Source: Candidatus Flexifilum breve (GTDB taxonomy: Bacteria > Chloroflexota > Anaerolineae > Aggregatilineales > Phototrophicaceae). From it: a stretch of 64,000 nucleotides of DNA. Position 1 is the stretch's first letter. Each line of letters opens with the position of its first letter. Positions 50,472 through 59,550 of this stretch are shown here, piece by piece. The notes under the pieces are model-generated. The model was not told the origin of the DNA and ran no database searches. It saw nothing but the letters and a program-made list of their open reading frames with translations. The translations under genes were made by a program, and so were the position numbers. The DNA lies in assembly GCA_016717205.1 (NCBI GenBank), contig JADKGC010000005.1, forward strand, positions 310,001 through 374,000. The letters run 5' to 3'.

Positions 50472-51669
50472 GCTGAGGAGAGGACACGTTTTCAAGTGAG
50501 CCGTGTGTCTGGGATAAAGGTAAAGCCCAGACACACGGTATGCCGATGAACGACTTGCGCGGTAACGCAGTCCTTCCCGAAAGAGACTCCACAAGCGCCG
50601 GAAAGCACCGTTGGGGCGACGGACCAGGGGTTGGGCGCAACCTGCCGCGACCGCTTGACTGCCGAGGCGACCATCCAAGTGTAGGCAATGGCCAAGAGGA
50701 TGAGCAGGTTCGCGACGTGGTGGGGAGAACGTAGGCGACTGTCGCCCCAATGCCAACCGCCACTTTTCAGGTCACGAAAACTTTGCTCCTGCCAATTGCG
50801 CCGCGCATACTCGTATCCGGTGAGCCGTTCATCATTAGTCACCAGCGCCCACGGTTCGTCGTAACCAACACCCCACAATGCCCGAGCGTGCGCCTCAATC
50901 CGTCCCGCTGCTTGAAGACCCGACCCGCCTGCCTCCACACCTCGCCCGGTTGGACTTGGCGAGCGATGCGATAGTCGGCATCTTCAGTCACGATTTTAGT
51001 CTGACAGGTTACGCGGAACAGATAGCGCCAGCCTAAGGCTTCGACCACCCGGCATAAGGCGGGCGAACAGCCAATCCCCCGGTCGGCTAAGACGAGGACC
51101 GACGCCAGATCGCCGATGCCTGCTTTCACCGCTTGCAGTAAGGCGCGAATCATCCCAACTTGTCCCTCGGCCGGATACGCTGCTTCGCTGTTGGCTCGGT
51201 AGGTGCGCCGCTAACGGCAAACAGCGTCCTTGCCACGCCACTCCCACCAGCATGACCCCAATCCGGTCGTGGAGCTTCGTTTCATCCACGAGCAACGTGA
51301 TCTCTGCGCCCCCGACACAACTCACCACCCAGCGACTCCAGGCCTCGAAAAACGCCCCCAAGTCCACCGCCTCGTTGTCCAACCAGCGCCGAAACCGCCG
51401 CGCGGTGCTTTCCACTTGCTCTCCACAGCTGGTGGCTTGGGCATTGCCCCTTGCTGGCAGCTTTTTGCCTGTATCACCCCGTAGCTAAACAGCGCCACAT
51501 TCGCTCGTTGCCAACTATTGAAACCCGGTAAATGGGCTGACAACAGTCTCTCCCATTGGTACAGTAATGGATAGTTCATCGCTCATACTCGGTTTGCTTG
51601 GTCGCTACCAGTGTGAACGATGAACTCCCTGCTTTTCAACCCCTTTCCCAAACATGTCCTCTCCTCAGC
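50472..51669. mobile_element. IS4-family insertion sequence, complete ends, 1198 bp
   Basis: Perfect 15-bp terminal inverted repeats: GCTGAGGAGAGGACA at 50472-50486 and TGTCCTCTCCTCAGC at 51655-51669. Flanked by a 9-bp direct target duplication ACGCAAGCG (50463-50471 and 51670-51678). The target is the middle of a dispersed CCCCTCTCC...GGAGAGGGG repeat; joining the flanks rebuilds a copy like the one at 44431-44459. The internal transposase gene is disrupted. Confidence 0.95.
50492..51579 (-). pseudogene. IS4-family transposase, frameshifted
   Basis: Starts at 51579 as MNYPLLYQWERLLSAHLPGF. The frame shifts near 51440 and continues with ESTARRFRRWLDNEAVDLG and LLVDETKLHDRIGVML (first Asp). 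Another shift near 51210 leads to TYRANSEAAYPAEGQVG and VLADRGIGCSP (second Asp). A third shift near 50890 leads to YEYARRNWQEQSFRDLKSGGWHW, an exact Y-x2-R-x3-E-x6-K signature of IS4. The shifts need mixed one- and two-base changes, so this looks like real decay rather than one error type. Ends at 50492. Confidence 0.9.
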
Positions 51670-51708
51670 ACGCAAGCGGGGAGAGGGGGAGAAAACACGC
51701 TTTTTCTG

Positions 51709-51750
51709 GCTCCCCTCCCTGAATTCGGGGAGGGGACGGGGGTGGGGTCA
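51709..51750. repeat. GAATTC-palindrome repeat beside the IS4 element
   Basis: GGCTCCCCTCCCTGAATTCGGGGAGGGG plus the GGGGTGGGGTCAG tail in outline. One mismatch (T) in the left arm. Sits between the IS target repeat and the FAD oxidoreductase gene stop. Confidence 0.75.
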
Positions 51751-51753
51751 GAT

Positions 51754-52893
51754 CTACCCTAGCCGCGCGGCGTCGAGGATGCCCGCGCTTGCGCCATTCA
51801 GCAGATGATCGACCGCGCGTTCCGCCACGCCCGACCCGAACGCCAGCCCGTGCCCCGTGAAGCCGACGGCAAAGCCGATGCGCGGCGAGCCGGGGATCGT
51901 GCCGATCAGCGGCAGGCCATCCACGCTGAAGCCCATGATTCCCGCCCAGCGTCGATCGACCTTGGCAGTCACATCCGGGAACTTGGTGCGCAGGTAGTTG
52001 TCGAGGTACGCCTGCACCGGGTCGCTGATGCGATCTTCGCTGGTGCTTTCCAGCTCTTTGTACAGCTTGCGCCCGCCGCCGATCAAGAGGCGGTTGTCGA
52101 AGGTCATGCGGTAGTACATGTAGCCGTAATCGCTGTAGCCGCATACGGGCATGACGTTCTCGGTAAGCGGCTCGGTGACGAGACACTGCCCGCGCGTGGG
52201 GAGCACTTTGCCGGCGAAGTACGGGTGCACGAACTGCGAATAAGCATTCGTGCAGATCATGACATAGCGCGCCTGAAAGATGAACTGGCGCGTGTGCACC
52301 GTGACGTAGTCCGCGCCCGTCTGTTCGACCTTGTAGACCTCGTTGTTGTTGACGAGTTCCGCGCCGCTCGCCTTGAAGACCGTCCACACCAGTTCGTAGG
52401 GCTGCACGGCGGCGTCCCACGGATGTTCGACCGCGCCGAAATAGCCCCGCTTAAGCGGATCATTCGCGTGATACACCACGTCGATGCCATCGGCGTTGAG
52501 TGCGCGCGCCGCCGCTTCCAGTTCCTTCCCTTCTTCTGCCGATTCCGCCAGCAGCATCGAACCGCAGTTGTCGAGGCGCACGTCGCCCTGCTTGGCGAAT
52601 TCCCGCCAGTATCTGTGCGTTTTGTCGGAGAGCGCCCACAGTTCGCGCGTGTTGGCATGACCGTACAGCTCAATCGCCCGGTGATAGTAGGTGTCGGGCC
52701 CGGTGATCATGAACCCGGCGTTGCGGCTGCTTGCGCCGAGCGCCACATCGCGCATTTCGGTGATCACCACGCTGCGCCCGGCCTGCGCTGCGAAATACGC
52801 GGCGGCGCAGCCCGCCAGCCCCGCGCCGATCACGAGCACATCCACTTCGCGGATTGGTTGGGTATCTTCGGCCTGCCAGATCGAAACGGTCAT
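51754..52893 (-). CDS. FAD-dependent oxidoreductase (DAO family)
   Basis: 379-residue DAO-fold flavoenzyme. The N-terminal ADP-binding loop is VLVIGAGLAGCAAAYFAAQAGRSVV. Then come SSRNAGFMITGPDTYY, YVMICTNAYSQFVHPYF and the C-terminal FAD-binding text WAGIMGFSVDGLPLIGTIPG, and TGHGLAFGSGVAE. The family oxidises amino acids, sarcosine or glycine-type substrates. Single gene; substrate not identifiable. Codons and length are ordinary. Confidence 0.92.
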   Translation of the reverse strand: MTVSIWQAEDTQPIREVDVLVIGAGLAGCAAAYFAAQAGRSVVITEMRDVALGASSRNAGFMITGPDTYYHRAIELYGHANTRELWALSDKTHRYWREFAKQGDVRLDNCGSMLLAESAEEGKELEAAARALNADGIDVVYHANDPLKRGYFGAVEHPWDAAVQPYELVWTVFKASGAELVNNNEVYKVEQTGADYVTVHTRQFIFQARYVMICTNAYSQFVHPYFAGKVLPTRGQCLVTEPLTENVMPVCGYSDYGYMYYRMTFDNRLLIGGGRKLYKELESTSEDRISDPVQAYLDNYLRTKFPDVTAKVDRRWAGIMGFSVDGLPLIGTIPGSPRIGFAVGFTGHGLAFGSGVAERAVDHLLNGASAGILDAARLG

Positions 52894-53068
52894 AGAGAGT
52901 CCTTTAAATTCGCAAAGCGCTAATCATAACAAGGCGTTCTGGCGCCTGGGGCAGCGAATCCGCAGATTGGGCATTGTTGAACTTTTCTGACCCATCTATA
53001 ATCCCTCGCGTCCGAAATAGCGAGTAGAACCCTGTAGGTAACCCGCTGGTCCATTCCGGAGAGACTAT

Positions 53069-54808
53069 TTGACTCTGTCACGTTTCAAGAAGTTTGTGTC
53101 GTACTACCGCCCCTACCGGCGGTGGCTGCTCATCGACGTGGCCTGCGCTTTCGTCGTCGCCCTCACCACGCTCCTGCTTCCCCTCGGCGCGCGCTACATC
53201 ACCCAAAATGTTTTGGCCGAAACCACGCCCGACACCCTCAATCAGATTTACGCGATGGGCGCGGCGATGGTCGGTCTGGTCGCGCTGCACACGCTGAGCC
53301 AATACATCGTGGACTATCGCGGCCATTCAATGGGCGCGCTGATGGAACGCGATATGCGCGCCGAATTGTTCGATCACTACCAGAAGCTGTCGTTCAGCTT
53401 CTACGACGATCAGCGCACCGGGCAGTTGATGTCGCGTATCACCACGGACACCTTCTGGTTCTCGGAATTGTGTCACCACGGCCCGGAAGACTTCGTCATC
53501 TCGTTGCTCAAGTTCAGCGGCGCATTCGTCATCCTCATCACCATCAACGTACCGCTCACCCTGCTCGTGTTCGCCTTCCTGCCGATCATGGCGGTGTACG
53601 CCTTCTACTTCAACAGCCGCATGAGCAAAGCCCTGCTCGCCAGTCGCGCGCGCATCGGAGATGTGAACGCACAGGTCGAAGATTCGCTGGCGGGCATGCG
53701 GGTGGTCAAGTCGTTCACCAACGAAGCCGTTGAACAGCGCAAGTTTCGGCACGAAAATAATCGCTTTCTGGACAGCCGCCGCCTCGGGTATCGCAGCGAA
53801 GCCAACTATGACGCCGGGATGATTGGCTTCACGCACTTGCTGACCATCGCGGTGGTGGTCTTCGGCGCCGTGGCCATCGTCGGCGGTTCGCTCGACTTAG
53901 CCGATCTGCTCACCTATACGCTGTGTGTAGGCATCCTTGTCGATCCGATCAAGCGGGCGATCAACTTCACGCACCTGTATCAGGAAGGCGCAACCGGCTT
54001 CACGCGCTTCATGGAGATCCTCGAAATCGAGCCGGATATTCAGGATGCGCCCAATGCGCGCGACCTGAAGCACGCGCGCGGCGACATCGAGTTTCGCAAG
54101 GTGAGCTTCAAATACCGCGCCGAGCATGAGGACGTGGTCAAAAACCTGTCGCTGACCATCCCGGCAGGCGAATACGTCGCGCTGGTGGGCACGTCCGGCG
54201 TCGGCAAGACGACGTTGTGCTCGCTCATCCCGCGCTTCTACGAGGTGACCTCCGGCGAGATTCTGCTCGATGGGATCAACATCAAGGATGTGAAGCTGCG
54301 TTCGCTGCGCCAGCAGATCGGCGTGGTGCAGCAGGACGTGTATCTGTTCGCGGGGACGGTCGCGGAGAACATCCGCTACGGCAAACCGGACGCGACCTAT
54401 GACGAGATCGTGATGGCGGCCAAACGCGCGAATGCCCACGACTTCATCATGGCGCTGCCGGATGGCTACGACACCGATATCGGACAGCGCGGCGTCAAAC
54501 TCTCCGGCGGGCAAAAGCAGCGCCTGAGCATCGCGCGGGTGTTCCTCAAAGACCCGCCGATCCTGATCCTCGACGAAGCGACCAGCTCACTCGATTACGA
54601 GAGTGAACGTGCCGTCCAGACCTCGCTGGAGCAGTTAAGCGAGAACCGGACGACGCTCGTCATCGCGCACCGCCTGTCGACCGTGCGCCACGCGCATCGC
54701 ATCCTCGTGCTGACCGCCGACGGCATCAGCGAGCAGGGCACGCACAACGAATTGATCGCGCGCGGGGGCAGCTATGCGCGGCTGTACAACCTGCAATTGG
54801 AGATTTGA
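53069..54808 (+). CDS. ABC exporter, fused membrane and ATPase domains
   Basis: 579-residue half-transporter. The membrane domain (about 1-310, six helices) opens SRFKKFVSYYRPYRRWLLIDV and includes MLSRITTDTFWF-like exporter text (LMSRITTDTFWFSE). The ATPase has Walker A GTSGVGKTT (Thr for the usual Ser), Q-loop text, signature LSGGQKQR, and Walker B ILILDEATSSLD, then H-loop VIAHRLSTVRHA. The start is TTG at 53069 with CCGGAGAG at correct spacing; no ATG is available. Probably works as a homodimer exporting lipids, peptides or drugs. Confidence 0.94.
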   Translation: MTLSRFKKFVSYYRPYRRWLLIDVACAFVVALTTLLLPLGARYITQNVLAETTPDTLNQIYAMGAAMVGLVALHTLSQYIVDYRGHSMGALMERDMRAELFDHYQKLSFSFYDDQRTGQLMSRITTDTFWFSELCHHGPEDFVISLLKFSGAFVILITINVPLTLLVFAFLPIMAVYAFYFNSRMSKALLASRARIGDVNAQVEDSLAGMRVVKSFTNEAVEQRKFRHENNRFLDSRRLGYRSEANYDAGMIGFTHLLTIAVVVFGAVAIVGGSLDLADLLTYTLCVGILVDPIKRAINFTHLYQEGATGFTRFMEILEIEPDIQDAPNARDLKHARGDIEFRKVSFKYRAEHEDVVKNLSLTIPAGEYVALVGTSGVGKTTLCSLIPRFYEVTSGEILLDGINIKDVKLRSLRQQIGVVQQDVYLFAGTVAENIRYGKPDATYDEIVMAAKRANAHDFIMALPDGYDTDIGQRGVKLSGGQKQRLSIARVFLKDPPILILDEATSSLDYESERAVQTSLEQLSENRTTLVIAHRLSTVRHAHRILVLTADGISEQGTHNELIARGGSYARLYNLQLEI

Positions 54809-54834
54809 GCGGCGTCCGGTAGATAATTTATACC

Positions 54835-54892
54835 GTAGGGGCGCACCTATGTGTGCGCCCTCAGTCGGGCAGACACGTAGGTCTGCCCCTAC
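54835..54892. repeat. Compound GTAGGGGCGCA hairpin repeat
   Basis: GTAGGGGCGCACCTATGTGTGCGCCC followed by GGGCAGACACGTAGGTCTGCCCCTAC in outline: two hairpins head to head. The family also occurs at 9665-9722 (arm order swapped), 37068-37120 (degenerate) and begins at the window's right end (63978). Confidence 0.7.
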
Positions 54893-55047
54893 AGAAACCC
54901 TGGCTGATCGAGCATTTAATCACTGGTTGCAAATTCAGAACCCGCGGCTCCGAATTCGGGGAGGGATAGAATCATATCCATCCGCGATTTGCACGCGTTC
55001 CTCCGGTACAATAACCCCCTAATTCGCATCTGCTTGAGGTTGATCAT

Positions 55048-55455
55048 ATGGATATTGACTACTCGTTTACCCGCCCGATTCCACCAGATGAACTGCATCA
55101 CCTGTTCGCGCAGGCCGAGTGGACACAGACGCGCACCACTGCCGAGATTCAGCACCTGCTGGCACATTCGGTGTGCGTCGGCGCGTGGCGCGGCAACGAA
55201 CTGGTGGGTTTTGCGCGCGCTGTCACCGACGACCTGTTCCGCGCCTTCATCGAAGACGTGATCGTCGACGAGGCGTTACGCGGGCAGGGCATCGGCCTCG
55301 CCCTAATGCGGGCGCTGCTCGGTCGGCTGGCGCATGTGCAAGCGATCGCGCTGGACTGCGCTGATCAACTTGCGGGCTATTACGCGCAGCTCGGCTTCGT
55401 CAAAGTCGGCCAAACGTGCATGCATATCTGGAAAGGCTTCGATTGGGCGCATTAA
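55048..55455 (+). CDS. GNAT-family N-acetyltransferase
   Basis: 135-residue acetyltransferase. It has the core motif A text VIVDEALRGQGIGLALMRALLGRL (acetyl-CoA pyrophosphate loop Q/R-G-x-G), preceded by WRGNELVGFARAVTDDLFRAFIED, and ends LDCADQLAGYYAQLGFVKVGQ. Length is typical of the YjdJ/PhnO-like small GNATs. Its stop lies 13 bp inside the following CaiB gene (TTG start at 55443), so the two are probably coupled. Substrate unknown. Confidence 0.92.
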   Translation: MDIDYSFTRPIPPDELHHLFAQAEWTQTRTTAEIQHLLAHSVCVGAWRGNELVGFARAVTDDLFRAFIEDVIVDEALRGQGIGLALMRALLGRLAHVQAIALDCADQLAGYYAQLGFVKVGQTCMHIWKGFDWAH

Positions 55456-56588
55456 GCGGCGTGCGCGTGCTCGATTTCACGCGCGTGTTGGCGGGGCCGT
55501 TCTGCACCATGCTGCTTGGCGATCTCGGCGCGGACGTGATCAAAGTCGAAGACCCGCTGCGCGGCGACGAAACGCGCCAGTGGGGCCCGCCGTGGCTGGA
55601 ACACGACGGCCAGCGCTTCAGCGCCTACTACCTGAGCGTCAACCGCAACAAGCGCAGCCTCACACTTGACCTGAAGAACCCGCACGACCAGCAGATCGCG
55701 CGGAAACTGGTCAAGCACAGCGATGTGGTGGTCGAGAACTTCAAGCCGGGCGGCATGGCGTCGTTCGGCTTGGGCTATGCGGACTTGCAGGCGATCAATC
55801 CGCGCCTGGTCTACGCCAGCATCACGGGCTTTGGGCAGACCGGCCCGTACAGCGACCGCCCCGGCTATGATTTCGTCGTGCAGGCCATGAGCGGCCTCAT
55901 GTCGATCACGGGCGCAATCGAGGGCGCGCCACACAAAGTCGGCGTGGCGATCAGCGATGTCTTCGCGGGACTGTTCGCGCATTCGGCGATCCTCGCCGCG
56001 CTGCTGCATGCCGAACGCACGGGTGAAGGGCAGCATCTTGACATTGCTTTGCTCGACTCGCAGATCGCGGCGCTGGTCAACATCGCCAGCAACGCGCTGG
56101 TGAGCGGGCAAACGCCGGGGCGCTACGGCAACGCGCATCCGAGCATCGTCCCGTACCAGACGTTTCGCGCCGCCGATGGCGAGTTCGCGCTGGCGGTGGG
56201 CAATGACGGCCAGTTCCGCCAGTTGTGCGCGCTGATCGGGCGCGAGGAGTGGGGCAGCGATCCGCGTTTTGCGACCAATCCGGCGCGCGTCGCCAACCGT
56301 GTTGAACTGGTACGTTTGCTCAATGACGTGTTCGCCGGTGACACGGCGCGCGCGTGGGTAGAGCGCAGTCTCGCGGTCGGTATCCCCGCCGGGCCAATCA
56401 ACACGGTGACCGACATTCTCGCTGATCCGCACGTTGAATCACGCGGACTGATCCACGTGCTCGACGGCATCCCCATGATCGGGCATCCGGTCGGCTTCTC
56501 CGCCACGCCAACCGAGATCCGCACGCCACCACCCGCGCACGGTCAGCACACCGCCGAAGTGCTGCGGGAGTTTGGCCTTACGCGGTAA
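55443..56588 (+). CDS. CoA-transferase family III (CaiB/BaiF)
   Basis: 381-residue CaiB-type CoA transferase. Family text: LSGVRVLDFTRVLAGPFCTMLLGDLGADVIKVEDPLRGDETR, LDLKNPHDQQIARKLVKHSDVVVENFKPG, and RYGNAHPSIVPYQTFRAADG. TTG 55443 gives the standard LGALSGVRVLDF opening; the frame extends to 55416 with no site. Class III transferases move CoA between carboxylic acids via an enzyme aspartyl-CoA. Coupled to the upstream GNAT gene by overlap. Substrate not determinable. Confidence 0.92.
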   Translation: MGALSGVRVLDFTRVLAGPFCTMLLGDLGADVIKVEDPLRGDETRQWGPPWLEHDGQRFSAYYLSVNRNKRSLTLDLKNPHDQQIARKLVKHSDVVVENFKPGGMASFGLGYADLQAINPRLVYASITGFGQTGPYSDRPGYDFVVQAMSGLMSITGAIEGAPHKVGVAISDVFAGLFAHSAILAALLHAERTGEGQHLDIALLDSQIAALVNIASNALVSGQTPGRYGNAHPSIVPYQTFRAADGEFALAVGNDGQFRQLCALIGREEWGSDPRFATNPARVANRVELVRLLNDVFAGDTARAWVERSLAVGIPAGPINTVTDILADPHVESRGLIHVLDGIPMIGHPVGFSATPTEIRTPPPAHGQHTAEVLREFGLTR

Positions 56589-56661
56589 GGCTGTCCCCTC
56601 TCCTCGTTCGTATGGCAGAGGGGCTAGACATGAAGTGTCGCTTAAATGGAGCCTCACGCCA

Positions 56662-56690
56662 GCGGACGCCATCAATTGCGTCCCTACACA
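56662..56690. repeat. GGACGC hairpin remnant
   Basis: GCGGACGCCATCAATTGCGTCCCTAC, a slightly degenerate copy of the GGACGC-AT-GCGTCC family, in the 275-bp gap 56589-56863. A degenerate GAATTTG palindrome lies next to it (56722-56745), followed by the promoter of the VOC gene. Confidence 0.6.
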
Positions 56691-56795
56691 ACCTTTTTGG
56701 TTTGGTGAGACATGTTCTCTCCGTCCCCTGAATTTGGAGGCGGATTTACCCGGGTTTTTCCCTCAATTTTGCCCATTATATTCGAACAAAATTTC

Positions 56796-56825
56796 TTGAC
56801 TTTACACGAACATTCGTGCTATAAT
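56796..56825 (+). promoter_or_regulatory. Consensus promoter with operator dyad
   Basis: -35 TTGACT (56796-56801), 18-bp spacer, perfect -10 TATAAT (56820-56825), 39 bp before the VOC start. The spacer contains a perfect dyad CACGAA-CA-TTCGTG (56805-56818), a likely repressor site that would block RNA polymerase. The cognate regulator is not identified. Confidence 0.75.
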
Positions 56826-56863
56826 AAGCAAGTCTGCTCGACCTCACAAAAGGATAAAGCACC

Positions 56864-57283
56864 ATGATCATGCCCATCCTGTCGGTCAAGAATTTTGCTG
56901 TGTCCAAGAAGTTCTATACGGAAACGCTCGGCTTCAAACAGAGCGTGTCGATGAACGATGAGAACGGGAACGAAGTCTTCGGCATTTTCGAACTCGGCAA
57001 AGCGGGCTTCGGCCTTGGCATTGATCCGGCAGGGCCGACGCCCGGCGCGACGGTGCAGTTCATGGTGTATGTCCCCGATTCGACCGACCTCGACCAGTAC
57101 TACGCCGAGGTCAAGGCGCGCGGCGGGGCGGCTGACGACCTCAAGACCGAATACTGGGGCGACCGCAAATTCGACATCAAAGACCCGGACGGCTACTGGC
57201 TGACCCTCTGCAAAACCGTCAAGATGATGACGCAGGAAGAGGCGGCGGCGAACAACGTCACGATGACGCCCGTCAACGGCTAA
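56864..57283 (+). CDS. VOC-family (glyoxalase/PhnB-like) protein
   Basis: 139-residue VOC fold protein starting MIMPILSVKNFAVSKKFYTETLGFKQSVSMNDE, with VQFMVYVPDSTDLDQYYAEVKARGG and the C-terminal DRKFDIKDPDGYWLTLCKTV metal-ligand strand. Similar to PhnB/YdcJ-type and other bleomycin-resistance-like proteins. It has the best promoter in the window, with a dyad in its spacer, and a strong terminator after it, so it is a highly regulated single gene. Role unknown. Confidence 0.92.
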   Translation: MIMPILSVKNFAVSKKFYTETLGFKQSVSMNDENGNEVFGIFELGKAGFGLGIDPAGPTPGATVQFMVYVPDSTDLDQYYAEVKARGGAADDLKTEYWGDRKFDIKDPDGYWLTLCKTVKMMTQEEAAANNVTMTPVNG

Positions 57284-57304
57284 TCAGCTCAGCGACTCAA
57301 CCGG

Positions 57305-57330
57305 AGGACGCGAGCACTCGCGTCCTTTTT
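57305..57330 (+). terminator. Terminator after the VOC gene
   Basis: Perfect 10-bp stem AGGACGCGAG / CTCGCGTCCT with a CA loop, then TTTTTG. Confidence 0.93.
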
Positions 57331-57410
57331 GTTTCCCCAATTATACCGATCTCACAGTAAAATACGGGCAAGGCTGGTTACAGGTTTACTGGATAGCAAG
57401 GGTGGTTGTC

Positions 57411-57818
57411 ATGGGCGTAGCGATTAAACCCGAATTTCTGGAACGGATCCAAACAGCAGTCTATATGTGGTTCACCACCGTCCGCGCGGACGGCATGCCC
57501 CAACCGACTCCCGTGTGGTTTGTGTGGGAGGACGGCACGTTTCTGATTTACACGGGCGCAGAAGCGCAGAAATACCGCAATATCCTGGAACATCCGCAGG
57601 TCGCGTTGAGCTACAGTGGTACGCTGGATGCCGACGACTACCTTGTGATTATGGGCGAAGCGCACCCTGACCCGGCCGCGCCGCCCCCGCATCAAAACGC
57701 GCAGTATATGGCGAAATACGGGACGAGCATGCCTGAAATCGGCATGACGCCCGATGTCTTCGCCGGGACCTTCCCGGTGGCGATCCGCGTCACCCCGACA
57801 TACGTCCGCGGCGAATAG
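57411..57818 (+). CDS. Pyridoxamine-5'-phosphate-oxidase-fold (F420/FMN-type) protein
   Basis: 135-residue split-barrel protein: MGVAIKPEFLERIQTAVYMWFTTVRADGMPQPTPVWFVWEDGTFLIYTGAEAQKYRNI and YLVIMGEAHPD. Family text is that of the F420-dependent or heme/biliverdin-binding TIGR03618/TIGR03667-type proteins. The frame opens at 57402 with GTG; the ATG at 57411 is equally likely, and no strong site decides. Single gene, ends just before the convergent lipoprotein gene stop. Confidence 0.85.
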   Translation: MGVAIKPEFLERIQTAVYMWFTTVRADGMPQPTPVWFVWEDGTFLIYTGAEAQKYRNILEHPQVALSYSGTLDADDYLVIMGEAHPDPAAPPPHQNAQYMAKYGTSMPEIGMTPDVFAGTFPVAIRVTPTYVRGE

Positions 57819-58286
57819 CTACGGCGTCACCGTCAATTCAAGCGCGTTGGAATCGGCACCGCCCCACATGTAAGCGCCATCGGCCGCCGCAATTTCCCCG
57901 GAGGCGAACGCGCTCAACCTCGCGGTGCCGACGCTGACCGCACGTAACTGCACCACATCCCCGGTGACCCCTTCTTCAGGTACGACAAATTCAAACGGCG
58001 CCGCGCCCACCGGCTGACTCAGGCTCGGTGTGCCGCTGGCGTAGGGGATGAGCAGCGCCGCGCCCGGCGTGAGCGTGTAGCGATACTGCGGCATGCCGAC
58101 GCGGAACGACTGCGCCCGCACCGTCACGATGTCACCCACCCGCACCGTCGATTGATCGGCAGTGAGCAGCACATATGGCTGATCTGCTGGGGTTGGCTCG
58201 GGTATAATCAGCGGCGCAACTCCGTCAAACAAACTGCACGCGCTCGTCAGGCACAGCACACACAGGAACAAGACTAAGTGACGCAT
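57819..58286 (-). CDS. Putative lipoprotein
   Basis: 155-residue exported lipoprotein. The signal peptide MRHLVLFLCVLCLTSAC ends in a lipobox (LTSAC, with lipid-anchored Cys17). The mature part is beta-rich (YVLLTADQSTVRVGDIVTVRAQSFRVGMPQYRYTLTPG) with an Ig-like look and no known catalytic motif. ATG 58286 has GGAGG upstream; the longer frame to 58652 reads through the divergent P1 peptidase gene and is rejected. Function unknown. Confidence 0.85.
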   Translation of the reverse strand: MRHLVLFLCVLCLTSACSLFDGVAPLIIPEPTPADQPYVLLTADQSTVRVGDIVTVRAQSFRVGMPQYRYTLTPGAALLIPYASGTPSLSQPVGAAPFEFVVPEEGVTGDVVQLRAVSVGTARLSAFASGEIAAADGAYMWGGADSNALELTVTP

Positions 58287-58359
58287 CCCAGCCTCCCACC
58301 AGTGGACTCTCACCATAATACGTTTTTCGCCGGGATTTGGTTCCATCGGGAGGCGACAG

Positions 58360-59403
58360 ATGCGCGTGCGTGATCTCGGCCTCGTGCCCGGTCGATTGGC
58401 CGCCGGGGAGTTCAACGCCATCACCGATGTACCGGGCGTGCTGGTCGGGCATACGACGCTGATACAAGGCGAAGCGGTGCGCACAGGCGTCACGGCGGTG
58501 CTGCCGCATGGCGATAATCTGTTTCGAGAGAAGGTCGCGGCAGGCGTCGCGACGATCAACGGTTTCGGCAAGGCGGTCGGCTTTGAGCAGATTCGCGAAC
58601 TCGGCGTGATCGAAACGCCCATTCTGCTCACAAACACGCTCAATGTGGGCAAAGTCGCCGATGCGCTGATCGCCTACATGCTGCGTACCAATCCCGAGAT
58701 TGGCCTGGCGACCGGATCGATCAACCCGGTGGTGGGCGAATGCAACGACCAGTTTCTCAACGATTTGCGGGGGCGGCACGTGCAAGCCGAACACGTCTTT
58801 GCGGCGCTGGAGAGCGCCGCGGGCGGCGCAGTCGCGGAGGGGAATGTCGGCGCGGGGACCGGGACGCTGTGTTTCCAGTTCAAGGGTGGGATCGGCACGG
58901 CGTCACGGCACGTGGATACTTACACAGTCGGCGCGCTGGTGCAGACTAACTATGGTCAACGCGCAGAACTGCTGTTCCTCGGCGCGCCGATGGGGCAGCA
59001 CCTGCTCGATGAGGCGCTGCCGCAGGTCGGCGGCGGCTCGATCATGATGGTCATCGCGACCGATGCGCCGCTCGACGCCCGCCAGTTGACGCGCCTGGCC
59101 AATCGCTCCGCGTTTGCGCTCGGGCGAACCGGATCGGTCGGGCATCATGGCAGCGGTGACTTCGCTATCGCCTTCTCGACGACCAACCGCACATCGCACA
59201 CGCCCGCCGCACGGATTAACCCGCCGCTGGTGCGCGATGATGCGCTCGATCCGCTGTTTGCCGCCGTCGTGGAAAGCCTTGAAGAAGCGATCCTCAACGC
59301 GCTGCTCGCCGTGGAAACCCTGCCGGGTCGCAGCGGTAACACGGCGTTCGCGCTGCCGAAAGATCGGCTGGTGGAACTGCTCAAACGGTACGGGCGGCTC
59401 TAG
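58360..59403 (+). CDS. P1/S58-family peptidase (DmpA-like)
   Basis: 347-residue member of the P1 family of N-terminal nucleophile hydrolases. It shows MRVRDLGLVPGRLAAGEFNAITDVPGVLVGH, GLATGSINPVVGECND, NVGAGTGTL, and GGSIMMVIATDAPL, with the expected self-cleavage and nucleophile site Gly226-Ser227. The DmpA group cleaves N-terminal D- or L-amino acids or beta-peptides. Divergent from the lipoprotein gene. Length and motif order are standard. Confidence 0.92.
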   Translation: MRVRDLGLVPGRLAAGEFNAITDVPGVLVGHTTLIQGEAVRTGVTAVLPHGDNLFREKVAAGVATINGFGKAVGFEQIRELGVIETPILLTNTLNVGKVADALIAYMLRTNPEIGLATGSINPVVGECNDQFLNDLRGRHVQAEHVFAALESAAGGAVAEGNVGAGTGTLCFQFKGGIGTASRHVDTYTVGALVQTNYGQRAELLFLGAPMGQHLLDEALPQVGGGSIMMVIATDAPLDARQLTRLANRSAFALGRTGSVGHHGSGDFAIAFSTTNRTSHTPAARINPPLVRDDALDPLFAAVVESLEEAILNALLAVETLPGRSGNTAFALPKDRLVELLKRYGRL

Positions 59404-59410
59404 CCGTTCA

Positions 59411-59500
59411 ACGTCTCCCCCGTCCCCTCTCTTAAAGGAGAGGGGAGGAGTTCTTAAGTCCCCTCGCCCAAGGGCGAGGGGGATTTAGGGGTGGGGTTAG
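59411..59500. repeat. Two GC hairpin repeats
   Basis: GTCCCCTCTC-TTAAAGG-AGAGGGGA and GTCCCCTCGCCCAAGGGCGAGGGGG in outline, between the P1 peptidase and the secreted repeat protein stops. Confidence 0.6.
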
Positions 59501-59550
59501 ACAAACTGCCGATCCTGAAATGACTTCATGCTAGTCCTTGTTGTGCCCGC

